From Hyalella azteca (Eukaryota; Arthropoda; Malacostraca; Amphipoda; Hyalellidae), in assembly GCF_000764305.2 (NCBI RefSeq), contig NW_025941719.1, positions 588,919-652,918 of the forward strand: DNA of 64,000 bases. Direction: 5' to 3'. The translations under genes were made by a program, and so were the position numbers. Within the stretch, counting starts at the first letter, position 1; each line of letters opens with the position of its first letter. Below are positions 12,649 to 26,100 of the stretch, piece after piece. The notes below the pieces were generated by a model, which saw only the letters and a program-made list of their open reading frames with translations, did not search any database and was not told where the DNA came from.

Positions 12649-13930
12649 TTATCCTCAAAGCGGCAGTCAAGAGCAGGTCCGCAAAGGCATTTACAGGCTA
12701 ATGCCGAGAAGTGGCCGGATGTAAAAGGATCCTATGTATATAAAACATATCGCTGGCAGACTGACTTGACTGGGTGACATTGACATGTGCCATTTTCATT
12801 GGAATCGGCTTTAACTGTGCGTTGTTTTGAACGTGATCGATTACCATGAGTAATTCAAGGTTATAATTTGTATATTTTTTCACTCTATAAACAAAATATG
12901 TCTGAAAACAAAATTGATAATTATTGCTCACATAATTGTCTATTATAGGATTTTTCTTCGACGAATCTGCGTATCATTTATAATACAATATGACTCCGCT
13001 CAAATCTGGTATATCGCGCCGTAACAGTGCATTCAATGAACCATTCATTGAATTATCAATAATCTTTTATTGAATTATGATTCATTGAATAACGGTAATG
13101 ATTCATTAACAGTAATGATTCGCTGAATTATCTGATAATGCGCACACTAGTATCGTTATAACTGAGAATGCTGCAGGCGCGGTGTGCGTCTCTTTAGGTC
13201 CAAACTTGTGCCAAACGCTTGGTTGTACTAAGCGTCTTGTGGGTCAGGTAAGGCGTGTGAGTCGTGCGACCAGACAAAGTTAGCGTCTTAAAACCGTGTT
13301 TCGTACTTAAAAATTAAACACGAGAAATGTTCTCTCACTCACTGTTAACTGAATCACGGTTAGGAGATCAGGTTTCAAGATCTACACAGGAATGTTATTT
13401 AAATGAATATGATACTGTAATTACTGGATCTTATATGAGACTAAGCAGGAGCCAATATCAAGACTATTTTGTTTTAACTTGAATTTAAGAGCATTCAGAT
13501 TACAGGTTGTGAATTATTACTTATGAAAAAGGAAGTTGCAAGGATATTGATTATTGATCTAACTGACTTCTAGTTATTAGATTTTCGTTTTTTTCAAACA
13601 ATTCCTAAAAAAATCCGCACAATCGCACATTATGCAGTATTGTTGCATTGACTGCAAGCGACTTTGCAAAAAGTAGTAATTCAATTGCCGCGGACTTATA
13701 CTAACGAGAAGCGGTTCCAATCTATTATACGTGATCATTGCAAGTTAAAGACAGGCAATTAGCCACGGGACATTCAGCTACTGCAATAAAATTAATACTC
13801 GTTAATAAGTTTATTTAATCAGCAACGCAACTAAGAGCTAAAATCCACCAATAAAACCGGCAACCGATTTCAGATTTGAATGCATATCAAATACCTCCAA
13901 TCTTATCTCTCTGTTTTCTGCCGCATGCAG
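12649..13930. other. Upstream flank or intron of the CNG gene
   Basis: Several ATTCATTGAAT-type short repeats occur at 13025-13135. A strong donor-like site (GGGTCAG|GTAAGG) is at 13248, preceded by a 43-codon open frame without Met (13119-13247) in phase 0, the phase exon 1 needs. This could be part of an upstream exon, but no acceptor or start was found. Confidence 0.3.
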
Positions 13931-14160
13931 GACACTGTCGACCAGGCGGATCAAGAAGACGAGAGCAAGAACTCGTCAGGTTCTCCTAATAAAGTGCGAC
14001 GTAAATGGAAGAAGCGTCATCACCTCACGGTGCTTAATCCTTACGGCAACGCCTATTTTTATTGGCTGTGCGTCCTCACCATCTGCGTGCTGTACAACCT
14101 CTGGACCGCCATCGTACGGCAGTCCTTCCCAGAGCTCCAGGAGAACTATGTCCCTTTATG
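13931..14160 (+). CDS. CNG exon 1 of the visible model: basic N-terminal segment and S1
   Basis: A polypyrimidine tract and cag acceptor end at 13930; the donor gtacgc starts at 14161. The exon encodes an acidic then basic stretch ([10 protein letters not shown]) followed by [20 protein letters not shown], the S1 region (the family has a similar P-x-G-x-x-Y-x-W start). It ends in phase 2 (TG), completing a Trp with the next exon. An ATG at 13925, in the acceptor, could be a start for an unspliced first exon, but the strong acceptor suggests an upstream exon. Confidence 0.9.
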
Positions 14161-17100
14161 GTACGCAATTACCCTAAGTTTTCTATAATCTTTCGTAATC
14201 TTTAGTCTTCTCATAGTACGGTGTAACCTCAAGTTTCCTCATAATATAGTAAGAATCCCCATATGGTACGGCAAGACCTCATGAGCCGTTATGCCACGCC
14301 GAATTTTACCTCTCATAGGGTCAAAAATATTTGTTAATAATTCCCATGAATGATCTTCCCATATGACTCTCGCATTATTTCACTTCTGAATGTAGGTTAT
14401 TAAATTTATAATATGTATATTACAGTCCCCGAACCATTAAATCGAAGCCCATCAGCTATATTTTACGTTTTTTTATGTCCATAAGCTATGTTTTAAGAGT
14501 TATTCTCATGTCCCTCAGGAGTGCACTGGACATCAGTACGGACCTGGTGCTGGTGCTGGACATCCTGGTACAGTACAGGACGGGGTACTTGGAACAAGGC
14601 CTCATCGTCTACGACTCAGAGAAGCTGTCCACTCACTACCGCAACAGCAAGTTCTTCTTCCTCGACTTCATCGCAGTCATTCCCTTTGACTATTTTATGA
14701 TGGCGGTCAGTCCTGAATAATATTTATTACATTAATAGTAGTGTTTCGTCATCGGGAAATGTTACTATTAACAGAGTATCATGCTGACAGAGTATAATGA
14801 TTTGTTAAATCTATGTCGTGAATTATGTTTACTGCTGTAAAATTTTAATTATGAAAAGTGTTTTTAACATAATTATTGATTTATCAGTCGTGAATAATAT
14901 TTATTGCTGCAATGTTGGTCATCAGTCATAGGCAAATCTTATAATGGACAGATTATTTATGCTTTAGGCCGGGAATAATATTGATTTTATGATTATGATG
15001 CCAGTCATAAACAAATGGTAATAATATTTATGGTAATATTTGGAATATTAAATGATGTCGATCAATTTGTAAAATATCGGTTCCGATCGTTTGCTTGAGT
15101 ATAAAAATAACATTTAAAATTGATAATTGAAAACAATAACATATTTGAAAGTATATTATAACACTCGTTAACTGTTGACACCGATCTACAGTAACTTAGT
15201 ATAAGGTCGTTCACTCGTGGACATTGCGTAATTACGTACGATAATTCTTCTTCCTAAACATAATCTAAAGTTTGTAACCTTGGAATAATTATTTGTATTT
15301 CCAAATGAAATCAAAAGAAACGATTCACGATAATTGAGAGCAAGCTTCGATCGATATGTCATGGTATAAGTTGAAATCGGGCCACTGAATGTTGTGGAAG
15401 TTGAAATCGGGCATCTAATGCAGAAATTGCAGGGAGTGCAATGGAATTCTATTAATCTAAATCAGAAATAAAAAATTTATTACCTATCTCAAAAACAATT
15501 TATTCCGATGAGCACATGCCCACCAATAATGGATAGGAATGAAGTATACGTAACTTGCACCAAAATTATATCGATGGTAGCAATATGACCGTAGTAAGTA
15601 CTCTAGTGGCAGTAAGTGCAGGAGTTATAGTTGTTGCAGTTAGTACTGTAGATAGCGTAAGTGCTGCAGTTATAGTTGTTGCTGTTATTACTGTAGTTAG
15701 AAGGTGTGCAGTAGCTGCAGCAAGTGCATGAGCTTCAGTATATATACTCGCAGTGAATGCATTACGTACTTGCAGTACGTGTAGGAGCTGCTGTAAGTGC
15801 GTGAATTGGTGGAGTTGCAGTTAGTACAGCAATTATAGTAAGTGCAGGAGTTGCACTAGTTGCAGTAGTCACAGTGAGTTTCAGTAAGCGGAGAATTTTT
15901 ACTATGCAGCCAACAGAATCATTTCTCCGCAGATGCACGGAACCGCTGAAAAAAGTTATCCGATGTTCCGCTGCCCTCGGTTCTTGAAAGTGTACCGGGT
16001 CTACAACTACTACTACATGGTAGAAAGTAGAACCTTGTATCCGAACCTGTGGAGGGTTCTCAACCTGGTTCACATCCTCCTATTGCTGGCTCACTGGTTC
16101 GGCTGCTTCTACTTCATCCTTTCCAAAGCAGAAAATTTCAGAGGAGATTGGGTGTATCCATACAATGCAAGTAAGTTCAACGTTGCATTTACATTCTAGT
16201 ACATGCTTTTTTTCTACGCATTCTAGCACATGCTAGAATGCATTCTAGTACATGCTCATGCTTTTTTACCCAAAATCACCAGCTTTGAATCCGAAAAAAT
16301 TGAGTATTTAAAGTATTTTCCCTTTTATTTTTATGCAAAAATTTCAAACTTTTATTTGTGTGTTCATCCATCCATATACAAATGACTTTGAATTTTGTTA
16401 GCATATATTTGCGTGGGTCTCGGAGGGCTGGTTCCGAACACATTAAATCTATTAGGTTCGCTCTCAGTGAGAGCCACCAGACCTGAAAGCAATTTCAGCT
16501 GCCAATATTGACCCGTCGTCAATCACGCCACGCCAATTATTATTGACCTGGAGCGTTGTTCCTTCCGATACTTGCGTAGTATTTTACTATTCTATTTTTA
16601 GCTTAAATTTATGTGCCATGCCGATGTTATTTTCTCCTATGAGTCCTTTTTCATTTCATTATTTATGGACAAGCGAGAAACATCCATTTTTTTCAAGAAG
16701 ATTTTTTTCGGAATTTTATTTCATTTCCCCGTTACATGAATCATGAAAAGCAATTGTATTCAAATTAAATTCAGCCGCTTGTTTCCGCTTAACCATTCTA
16801 GATTAGACCGATCAGTGTTCTCATGCCTATTTTAACCAAGAATAAGTATAAAGTCCATTCCTCAAGTGAAATTTGCATAGTGTCATGAGTTCCTCTTTCA
16901 ATGGGAATCTCCCAAGAAAAACTACAATCTTCCAGCTTCGGAGTTTTCTATTCAGTGATACCTGTGAATGGAAGCTAGTGAAGTATTTTTTAAATTTATT
17001 TTATAAATTTTATAAATTTAGAAAAAACTGGAGGCTGGAGAAGTATCTTATAAATTCAAGATTCTACATATAAATAAATCTTTTAAACTGACACAATTTC

Positions 17101-20100
17101 TAAAATCATCCATAAATGATTTGAATTCAGGGCCCGAGTTCCAGGAATTGTCACGTCAGTACCTGGGCTCAGTTTACTGGTCAACCTTAACCCTGACGAC
17201 CATCGGAGACCTGCCAACACCGGAGACAAATAAGCAGTAAGTGTTTTTCCTTAAATTGATGTTCGTCTGCCGACCTGACAATAAACCGAGCGTGTCCTCT
17301 CCGTGCGAATGTTAAATCAATCCTGCAAACGTACTGACATAATTTCATCTATGCATGGTTATAATGAAATGCGAAATCCCAGTTAACGTATGAATATATT
17401 TTTCCATAGAATCGTGCCTGAACGAAAATTATAATTATTGTTTGATTATTTTTACCACAAAGGCGGTCGTAGTGACGTATTAATATTCTGAATTTGATGA
17501 CTGTTAAATAAAAGTCCTTTGTAAAGATAAAAGTTCCCTAAGTGCTTCAAGCGTCGTGTTGAATTTCTTGGTATCGAATAAATTCAAGGTGCCGCGGCTG
17601 TGCTGCCTGGCTCCTGCCTAGAACTTCTCTGGAATTATCATAAGCTTTGGATTCTCGATCACATTGATTCCCAGAGTTTTTTTTAGGAAAATTTTACAGG
17701 GGACAAATGTTATGTTCAGTCCTATGTTTTGTTACCTTATGTGGACGAATTTTCATTTAAAGCTGATGTGTTTTTGCTCGTCATTTGTAGAGAAACATAA
17801 TTGCTGCAAATTGAAATGGTCTCATTCGTCAAAGAGTAAAACAAACTTCATTGAATCATGAAATAATTTAACACTGCTCCACTTAACTAAACTGTTCTAT
17901 TCTCTACTTTATTAGCGATATTTAATTAACAATTATTAGAAAACCTGCACCACAATTGAAAAATTACCAACACGTTTGAATGCATCGGAACAAATATTTG
18001 GCACATGTAAAAGTGCAGTTTCCGATTGCCTGTGATGTAACAATTATTTCTGAAACATTTTCTAACTCTTTAATATTCATATTATTATACATTGTAAACA
18101 TTTTCTACGTTTACGTTTTTTAACGACGTAAAATTGCAATTATTTTGTAGTCTAAGATCAATGTGTAGTTCTGCTTTCTAAATTAGATTTTGTTTGATAC
18201 GTCAAATAAAATGACCAGCGTTATAGTATCACTTCGTGCATTAACATAATTTTAGATTAAAATCTAACTCTTTCTACCTTATTAGTTAGTGTGGAACTCG
18301 TTACACGAGTTTACTCTACTCGATCAGCATTGCTCATGTTTTCTCCAGCGTAGAGGAGGTGGTTAGAAGTGTTACGTGTGCTCTCTGCTCTCATTCTTCC
18401 TCTTTTGCGACAATTACTTTTATTCTTTTCTGTAGAAACTAATCTAATAGAAACTAATCTAATCTATCTTATTATGATAGAAACACTCGGTTTTGAAATT
18501 TTTAAGTTCTCGAATTTTAATGGTTTTATTAGTAATTGTGCATCTATTAACGACCGGTAACTTTGTAACCGAAAATATTCATTCTAGTTTAAATTTTCCG
18601 TTCCGTTATTTACGACGAAATATTTCATTCTAGGTACAAAACTTTTCATATACTTCAATATTTGAGAATCTAAATTGAAATCTGCCGACTTAATTAAGAA
18701 ATATTAAATCCTGCCGTAGAAAGAGTCACTGATTCACATATTAGTATAGAATAATAATTATTTGGAGTAGAAAGGCTGATCTGATGCTCATCCTTATTCC
18801 GATTAAAATGATAAATAATTAAACTATACAAATTGAAAAGTTCAATTAGAGCACCCGGCATCTTTTTACATTGTTAACGCTCCATGTTATTAAATATAAA
18901 GGTCATGTCTCTTTACATTGTTAAATTTCCATTTTATTAATTCTAACGATCATACTTCGTAGTGCACCGAACAATCTTCGATAATTCCCATCATTTGAAA
19001 ATGGGTCATGATCACTTATTTTTGATTCCTCACATAATCATGAGCAAATCTTTTAACAGAACATAAATTTTTTCCTGTATTACAATGCTGCAACACTAGT
19101 AAATTACTACGGTATGCGAAGTGGAGTAATAGATTAGGCATATTTAACAATTAAAAAAATTATTATTGAGATTTTTTAAGTTTGAAATAACAAAGATATT
19201 TTTTGCTTCATCAATCAAGTTAAGAAATTCAGCTGCAATTATTTGCGCCAGTTCTTATTCCACAGTCATTTGCATAACCTGATTTACAACAATTGGAACA
19301 ATTTCCCCCCTTCGTGTGACCCGAAGAAGTTATTGAGACTTCACAAAAAATACCGTTGTTGATTTTTGTACTGGTTCGGCTAAAGCAACCGCACAGATGA
19401 CGCAGCAGAAACTTCACAGCCCAACGATACACAAATAGAAGAATTTCTTGCTGGAACAAACATAACCTCGACTCCCATGAGAGGTCAAGAGGGGTTTCTT
19501 CGGGACAAGAATGAAGGGCCAAGTGAAGAGCTGGCGGGCGACTCGTTTCTGCTGGAAGAATATACGTACGTGGCGGCGGGTGAAAACATTTCTGGAAATA
19601 ACTTCACCAAAAATGTACTGGACTCAAGAACGGACCTTTCTGTACGGGACGATGCCAAGCGCAAAAAAGGGAAGCACAAGTCGAGGCTGTTGCTGATAAG
19701 AACCAACACTGGGTGCGTGTCGTCTGTACATAAACCCGTACTTTTTGAAAAAGGATCGATAATAAACAAAATTTCACCAGGTGTAAAAGAAAAAAAAAAA
19801 ACGAGATGAGAGGCACTCAACAAAATCTCAGCGTCTAAATTACTGATTAACTAAATAACCAGTTCTCAATAAGCGTGGTGTAAGAGATTGGTCTGTCCGA
19901 GATCTCGTTTAGAATCCTGCTCCCTCCCAGCCCCGATTTCATTTGTTTTGAGCCGCACGTGACACTTCCAGCCATCCTTGTGACTCGTGTTCCCGATATC
20001 TGTATAGCTGTCTTTAGCTCTCAATTTCTCTCTCTTTCTCTTTCATTCTGGCTTTAACTCACCCGAATGTTTTCGAACACTGATCCAAACCTTACATGTG

Positions 20101-23100
20101 CTAGTCTAAACATTCAATCGACTCCCTCTCAGGACAGATCAACTCTTCCACTTATTCGCTCTTGATAAGTTTTCACGTTCCTCTCGTCTTTCGTTATTTT
20201 TTCTTGTCTTTCTTGTAAAAAGGTATCTTTGTTCGAAAACTACGGGGTTATCCTTGAATAAATAGCTGCTACTCTAGAGTAAGGCGTAGTCGTTGTTGTT
20301 GCTGGTGCTGCTCATATGTGTACGTTGACACATGCAAGTAGTAATCCCAGTATAATGCATTGACGGCTTGAGTCCCAGTAGCTTGATTATCCAGTGTAGA
20401 TTTATTGATCATAATTCCTCTCATTGAAAAATAACCAATGTGATGATACATGCTTAGCTATTACTGCAACCTTCCTATTGAGAATATGAAAATTGATTTC
20501 ACCATAATAAAATATCTACAAGCGTTTGGGTTAATCTGTCATATGGAATAATTTTTTTAATTGGTTGCCTGATTTTAAGAGATCAGGCAATAATTTTGTA
20601 ACTTATAGTCTTGGAAGAATAACAATTAGTTATAGTTGGTTAGTCCATTTATATTAACCAGAACCTGTTCAGAAATATCCAATATTTTGTGTTTGCTGCA
20701 GATATGTCTTCACTATCGTAAGCTACCTCATCGGAGTCTTCATTTTCGCTACAATCGTGGGTGAGTAAAAATATTAGAAACTGCGTTGGCAAATATTGGA
20801 GTAATATTCTACCAATATATAGGTCTCAGAAAATATAGAACAAACCTTTGCTAAATTAATTCGCTGGCACAAAAATTATTAACGAAATTATTCTCTAGTA
20901 AAATGTAAAATTTACAACTTTTATTAAACTTTCAATTGGATGATGAAAAAAATGTATGTACCACTGAATAATATTTATACCGTGAGTGCTCGCCGTGGCA
21001 AAGGAAATGATTTAATGTCTTCGTGTTCTTATGATGGTACATTATTCTTTTTTGATTTTCAGGACAAGTTGGCAACGTCATAACCAACAGAAACGCCAAC
21101 AGGCTGGAGTTCGAAAGATTATTGGTGCGTACTTAAACTGCTGGCAGGTATCAATTAAAATATTTTCTTTAATATGAACTTTGTTCATTTTGTCACACTT
21201 GAATAGAGTAAAAATATCGTACTAAAAAAGTTATCGTTGCCTTGAATTAAAAACTAAACAGTTAAACGAATAAAAATTAAATAGTTATTGGAATTTTGTT
21301 AACATTGATGTCAACGCGGGGCTGTAATTAAGCATGTTAGACTGAGTATTAATCAATTAAACTAGAAAATTTTCACCAAATGGGGGGTGACAAATGGCAT
21401 GTTAATCGATCACAAGTCTCTAATTTCTATATATACCACATATTTTTTATTTCCTCTATTTATCAGTTTGGAACTAGGATACATCATCAATTACATTTTA
21501 AGTTAAAAAAAAACGTTTATTTTTAAAGCGTATTCTAATTTTCCATCCCTAAAAATGTTCCTGTGAATTAACATCACTCTGTATATTTACGAACAGGATG
21601 GCGCAAAGCTTTACATGCGGCATCACAAAGTGCCTCGTGAAATGCAGAGGCGCGTGCAGAGATGGTATGACTACTCCTGGTCCAGGTCAGTCATAATAAT
21701 AATAATAATAATAGAAAAGCAAATTAGTATTTACGTAACTTAAGTTAAAGTCACATGCCCCCTTCATATTATAAAGTTCGAAAAAACAAAGATTTCAGTT
21801 ATCAATCAACACTTTTGACTCCTCAACGCTTCTATCAAAAAAATATATAATGTTACCTTCTACAACGCTTCTTGTATTAACTTGAGTTGTTTTCATCCCC
21901 TCGAGGCATCGAGCAAAAAAACTATTCCCTGTGAAGCCATGTCCTCTAAATTAGCTGCCACAGCAGAACTTGATCTCCTAAAAAAGCTGTGTCAGTCCGG
22001 TATCCTCTCCAAGATGAACCAAAACCGAACATAAACCGAAACTATAACGTAAAGGAGAGCGGAACATATAAAAGTAACATTGCAAACAAGTTTAGGTGAA
22101 AAAATTCTTGAAAATTTTTGCTCATTTCGATGAGAATGTTGCGTCACGTGGACATTCGGTGATGACATCAACGTGAAATTTTTTCGGGAAAGGTTTTTTT
22201 ATCCAACTTCGGAGACGAGAAGCCAACCAATGAGAAGCTTGATTGGAAAGTCCTCGATAAAACCCAATTAGTTGAGCCCTACACGCACGGGACTAATTGC
22301 GCAGCAAGCTACACTCTCCCCCGATACTCTTCATCTCTAACCTAACCTCGCACATGCATATAATTAAAAAAATATCGATCGAGAATCACCACTATATTTA
22401 TTAAAATTTGAGTTTTGGCGCATGTGGAAACATTTAGAATATTCGGTTTAGTTACGACAAAAGCATTTGTTTGTATTGATAGGGAATTGTTGTTTCCATT
22501 GTATTAGTAGCATCATATCCTGGACTCAAAAAGTAAGAATAATTTCAGTTAAGTTCGATGAAAATTTCTAAATTTATCTAGTAACAAATGCTACGGTATC
22601 GAATAAGATCTAGAAATGGGATTGAGAAGTTTATAAAAAAGTTCTACTTTAGCCTTAAAACAAAAATTAATTTATTTTGCGCTCAAGTGTCATCAGGACA
22701 GGATGATGGCTTACCAAAAAAGACTAATCGAAGCCATTAGTGCTTGGAATTGTTTTTATCCAACAGAAAATATATTTTGCCGATTTCAATTTATTTTTAG
22801 TTTCACATGCACAAAAGGTTTTTAGCAGCTACACGTCACTGCTTTTGTAAAAGTTGCAGAATATTTATCTCTTCAATTAGGCCGAAAGTTCAATAAAAGT
22901 TGGATTATTATAGAACGCATCATAAAATTCATTGGGCCTTTTCACAATGAATCATTTTTTGGCAGAGGCCGAATACAAGGTGGAGGCGACATCAATTCGG
23001 CTCTTGGACTTCTGCCAGACAAACTGCGGACAGAACTCGCTCTCCACGTCAACCTGTGCACACTTAAAAAAGTCAGTTTTGTTAGAGAACTCAACTCTTA

Positions 23101-26100
23101 AACTTTAAGGCTAACATTTTATATTCTCACACACCGACTAGCCATGTATTTTATACAGAAAATGAGAACAGTAACTGTGCATGCCTATCTAAAATTCGAG
23201 TAAAAATTTTTATCTTTCATGGAACGCGAGAACCACTGAGATTTTTGACGCAAATTAAACAGTGATTAGCACCAAGTCCGCAGCATTGCCTGAATTCGGG
23301 TTGATGCAAATGATGTTAGTTTGTGTGTTGTAGTTGATAGTGGGACAGAAATTAGCTTGATCTCAGAAAGTGCCATTGGAAGATTGCGGGAAAGAAATAC
23401 ACTACTATTTATCCATAATGAGTACCTATGTGAAGTTGTAGAGCCTTTTCATGAATATATCCAGTATTCACCCTTTACGCTCATGAATGTCGATTACAGG
23501 TGAGCATCTTCAAGGAGTGTCAGCCAGAGTTTCTTCACGACTTGGTCCTGAAGATGAAGGCTTACATCTTCACTCCTGGGGACCTGATCTGTCGAAAAGG
23601 GGAGGTCGCAAGGGAAATGTTCATCATCGCTGATGGTATCTTAGAGGTCATCAGGTAAATAAATATTATAGAAGAATTATTTCAAGTTTCATCATGCTGA
23701 TGATAATTTTATTTTATTATTTTCTGAGTAAAATCAAAGATAATTGATGAAACCAAGCAAGACATATCTAATCAACAAGATAGCGCATTCATATTTAATA
23801 GTTAAAATTCATCGAGCTTCGAGCTTATCAGAAATTTGTTATATATTAAAAGTATATTTCTTAAGAAACTGTATAGATCGTGAGCAAGTTCTTCCTGTAA
23901 CCAGATATCTAATGGAAACATGTCACTCACCATAGAGAGTGATTATAAAATTAATTATTTTTCAGTGAGACGGGAAAAGTGCTCACGACGATGAAAGCTG
24001 GTGATTTCTTCGGGGAGATTGGAATATTAAATCTGGATGGATTAAACAAGTTAGTAGAAGTATTTAAGTGTGTGCTTTACAACGCTTTATTACATAAACC
24101 TTAGTGCGTTAAATGTTAGTCGTGCGAGCGTTACTTTCAACATTTGCCATATGAATTCAAATTTTTAAGGAAGCTCGTAACATGAAAATCAAAGTTTAAA
24201 TTTTAACCTGTTTTTGGTCCCTGTTTCATAATTGTTTTAGAGATTATATGATTTATTACAAGGCTAGGTTGCTCTGGAAAAATGTATGTAAGTTTTTTAG
24301 TTTTTCTCATCATATTAAGCATTTTTTTTTAATTTCAGACGTACGGCTGATGTGAGGTCAGTGGGATACTCAGAGCTCTTCAGTCTGTCTCGAGAAGACG
24401 TACTCACTGCCATGAAAGACTATCCAGAGGCCCAGGTAAACAATTAATAATAATTCCTCAGAATTTAACATGTTAGCGAGCCAGCTTTTGGCCGCGCATT
24501 TAGTTGTAAGCCGCCATATTTATTCAAGCAAGGCTGGAGATTAATAAGTGTATAAATCTTTTTTAAGGAAGTACTTGGTGTCAGTAGCGGGATTTCTACA
24601 TGAATAATTTTCATTATACGGCTGTAGAAATAAATGTTATTGCTATTCGGCTGTTGAAAGATTATTTACTATAAGCATAGGTCGGCTTCTGTGTACTCCT
24701 AGCGGTTTCAAAATTCGTCTCTTTTAGACTCTGATTGTGCATGGGCTCATTTTTCGAATGATCTCAACCCTGTATGAAGTCACAATATTCTCTCGTTTGA
24801 TTAAATACATTTTATGTCACTCACAATATTATAAATTGTTGTTCATCCTCGTAGGGGGCCCACGGGCAGAAACCGGGACAAGTTAGGAATGTAATTTTCC
24901 TGCTACAACATCATTTATGTCATCATTCATGTCACACTTGTCCTTATCAGGAAATAGATTGAATTTAATAAACTATAAATGTATCATTTGTTGCATTATT
25001 TTAACAGATTTTAATTAGAAGGCCGATGTAAGGATGTGATGTGCAGATAAAATAATAATATCAGCATACACGTGAAACGTATTAAAAAATTCGCAGATGG
25101 TATTAAATTTTAATCAGTGGTTGTACAATTAAAACTAAAAAATTTAGTTACGGTAGTTCCATTCAAGCTAACCCAGCTTACCTAGACTTTGACTCTCAAT
25201 TGCCTGGCGAATGTTTAGTAGTTTCACAGTTACGAAGAACGAACTGCACTCTCATAAAGATACAAATTAATGAATTCTCATTGAACTCAATGAATTTAAT
25301 GAATTCTCATTCTCAATGAATTTTCAAACTGGCAGGAAATCCTGCAAAGCCTGGGCCGCAAGCGCCTGATGGACGCGCGCCACAACAGCAAGAGCTGCTC
25401 GTCCTCGAGTAGCAAGCACGACAGTCCGTCCCCCACCCGCGAGAACGGCCCCGAGGAGAAGCCCACCAAGCGCATCGTCAGCAAAATACGCTCTGACGTC
25501 TCGGCCTTCAGAAACGCCTTCAGGAAGAGCAGAGCAATGACACGGTGCGGATAAACTGATGTATAAATTGTACGAAGTATAATGACGGAGAGTTATAGTG
25601 TTTGTGAGGATTTGATAAGGTTTTTCCAAGCATGTATTATTGAAGGCTCTACCACTTCAGGAAGAGCAGAGCAATGACACGGTGCGGATAATCTGATGTT
25701 TAATTTGTTTTAAATATAATGAAGGAGAGTTATAGTGTTTGTGAGGACAATTTGACGTATAATTTGTTTTTAGTATAATGAAGGAGAGTTATAGTGTTTG
25801 TAAGGCTTTTCCAAGCATGAAATTATTGAAGGCTCTACCAAGCATGGAAAACAAATCTGCATTAGGCTTAAAGTAGATTTAGGTTAAAAGAAGAGCAGTT
25901 TTGATAATCATTAGAAGGAATAAGCTTAAGGATAATTTTATTTTTCTTCATATAGGAGCGGTAGTCAATAATTTTTTTCACCAAAGCAAGACTATAATCT
26001 GAGTTTCATTTTGTGTGGTTGCGAAATAATTATAATTGTTTTATAATCATTATAAATGCATTGTGCAAAGTTATAAATGACTGTGATTTATATCAAATAA

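Noticed and set aside
23321..23503. ORF starting [20 protein letters not shown], retroviral-protease-like DSG at the start
   Set aside because: Only the D-S-G triad and a few residues; it lies in CNG intron 8 and ends at the exon 9 acceptor. A remnant of a retroelement protease is possible but unsupported.
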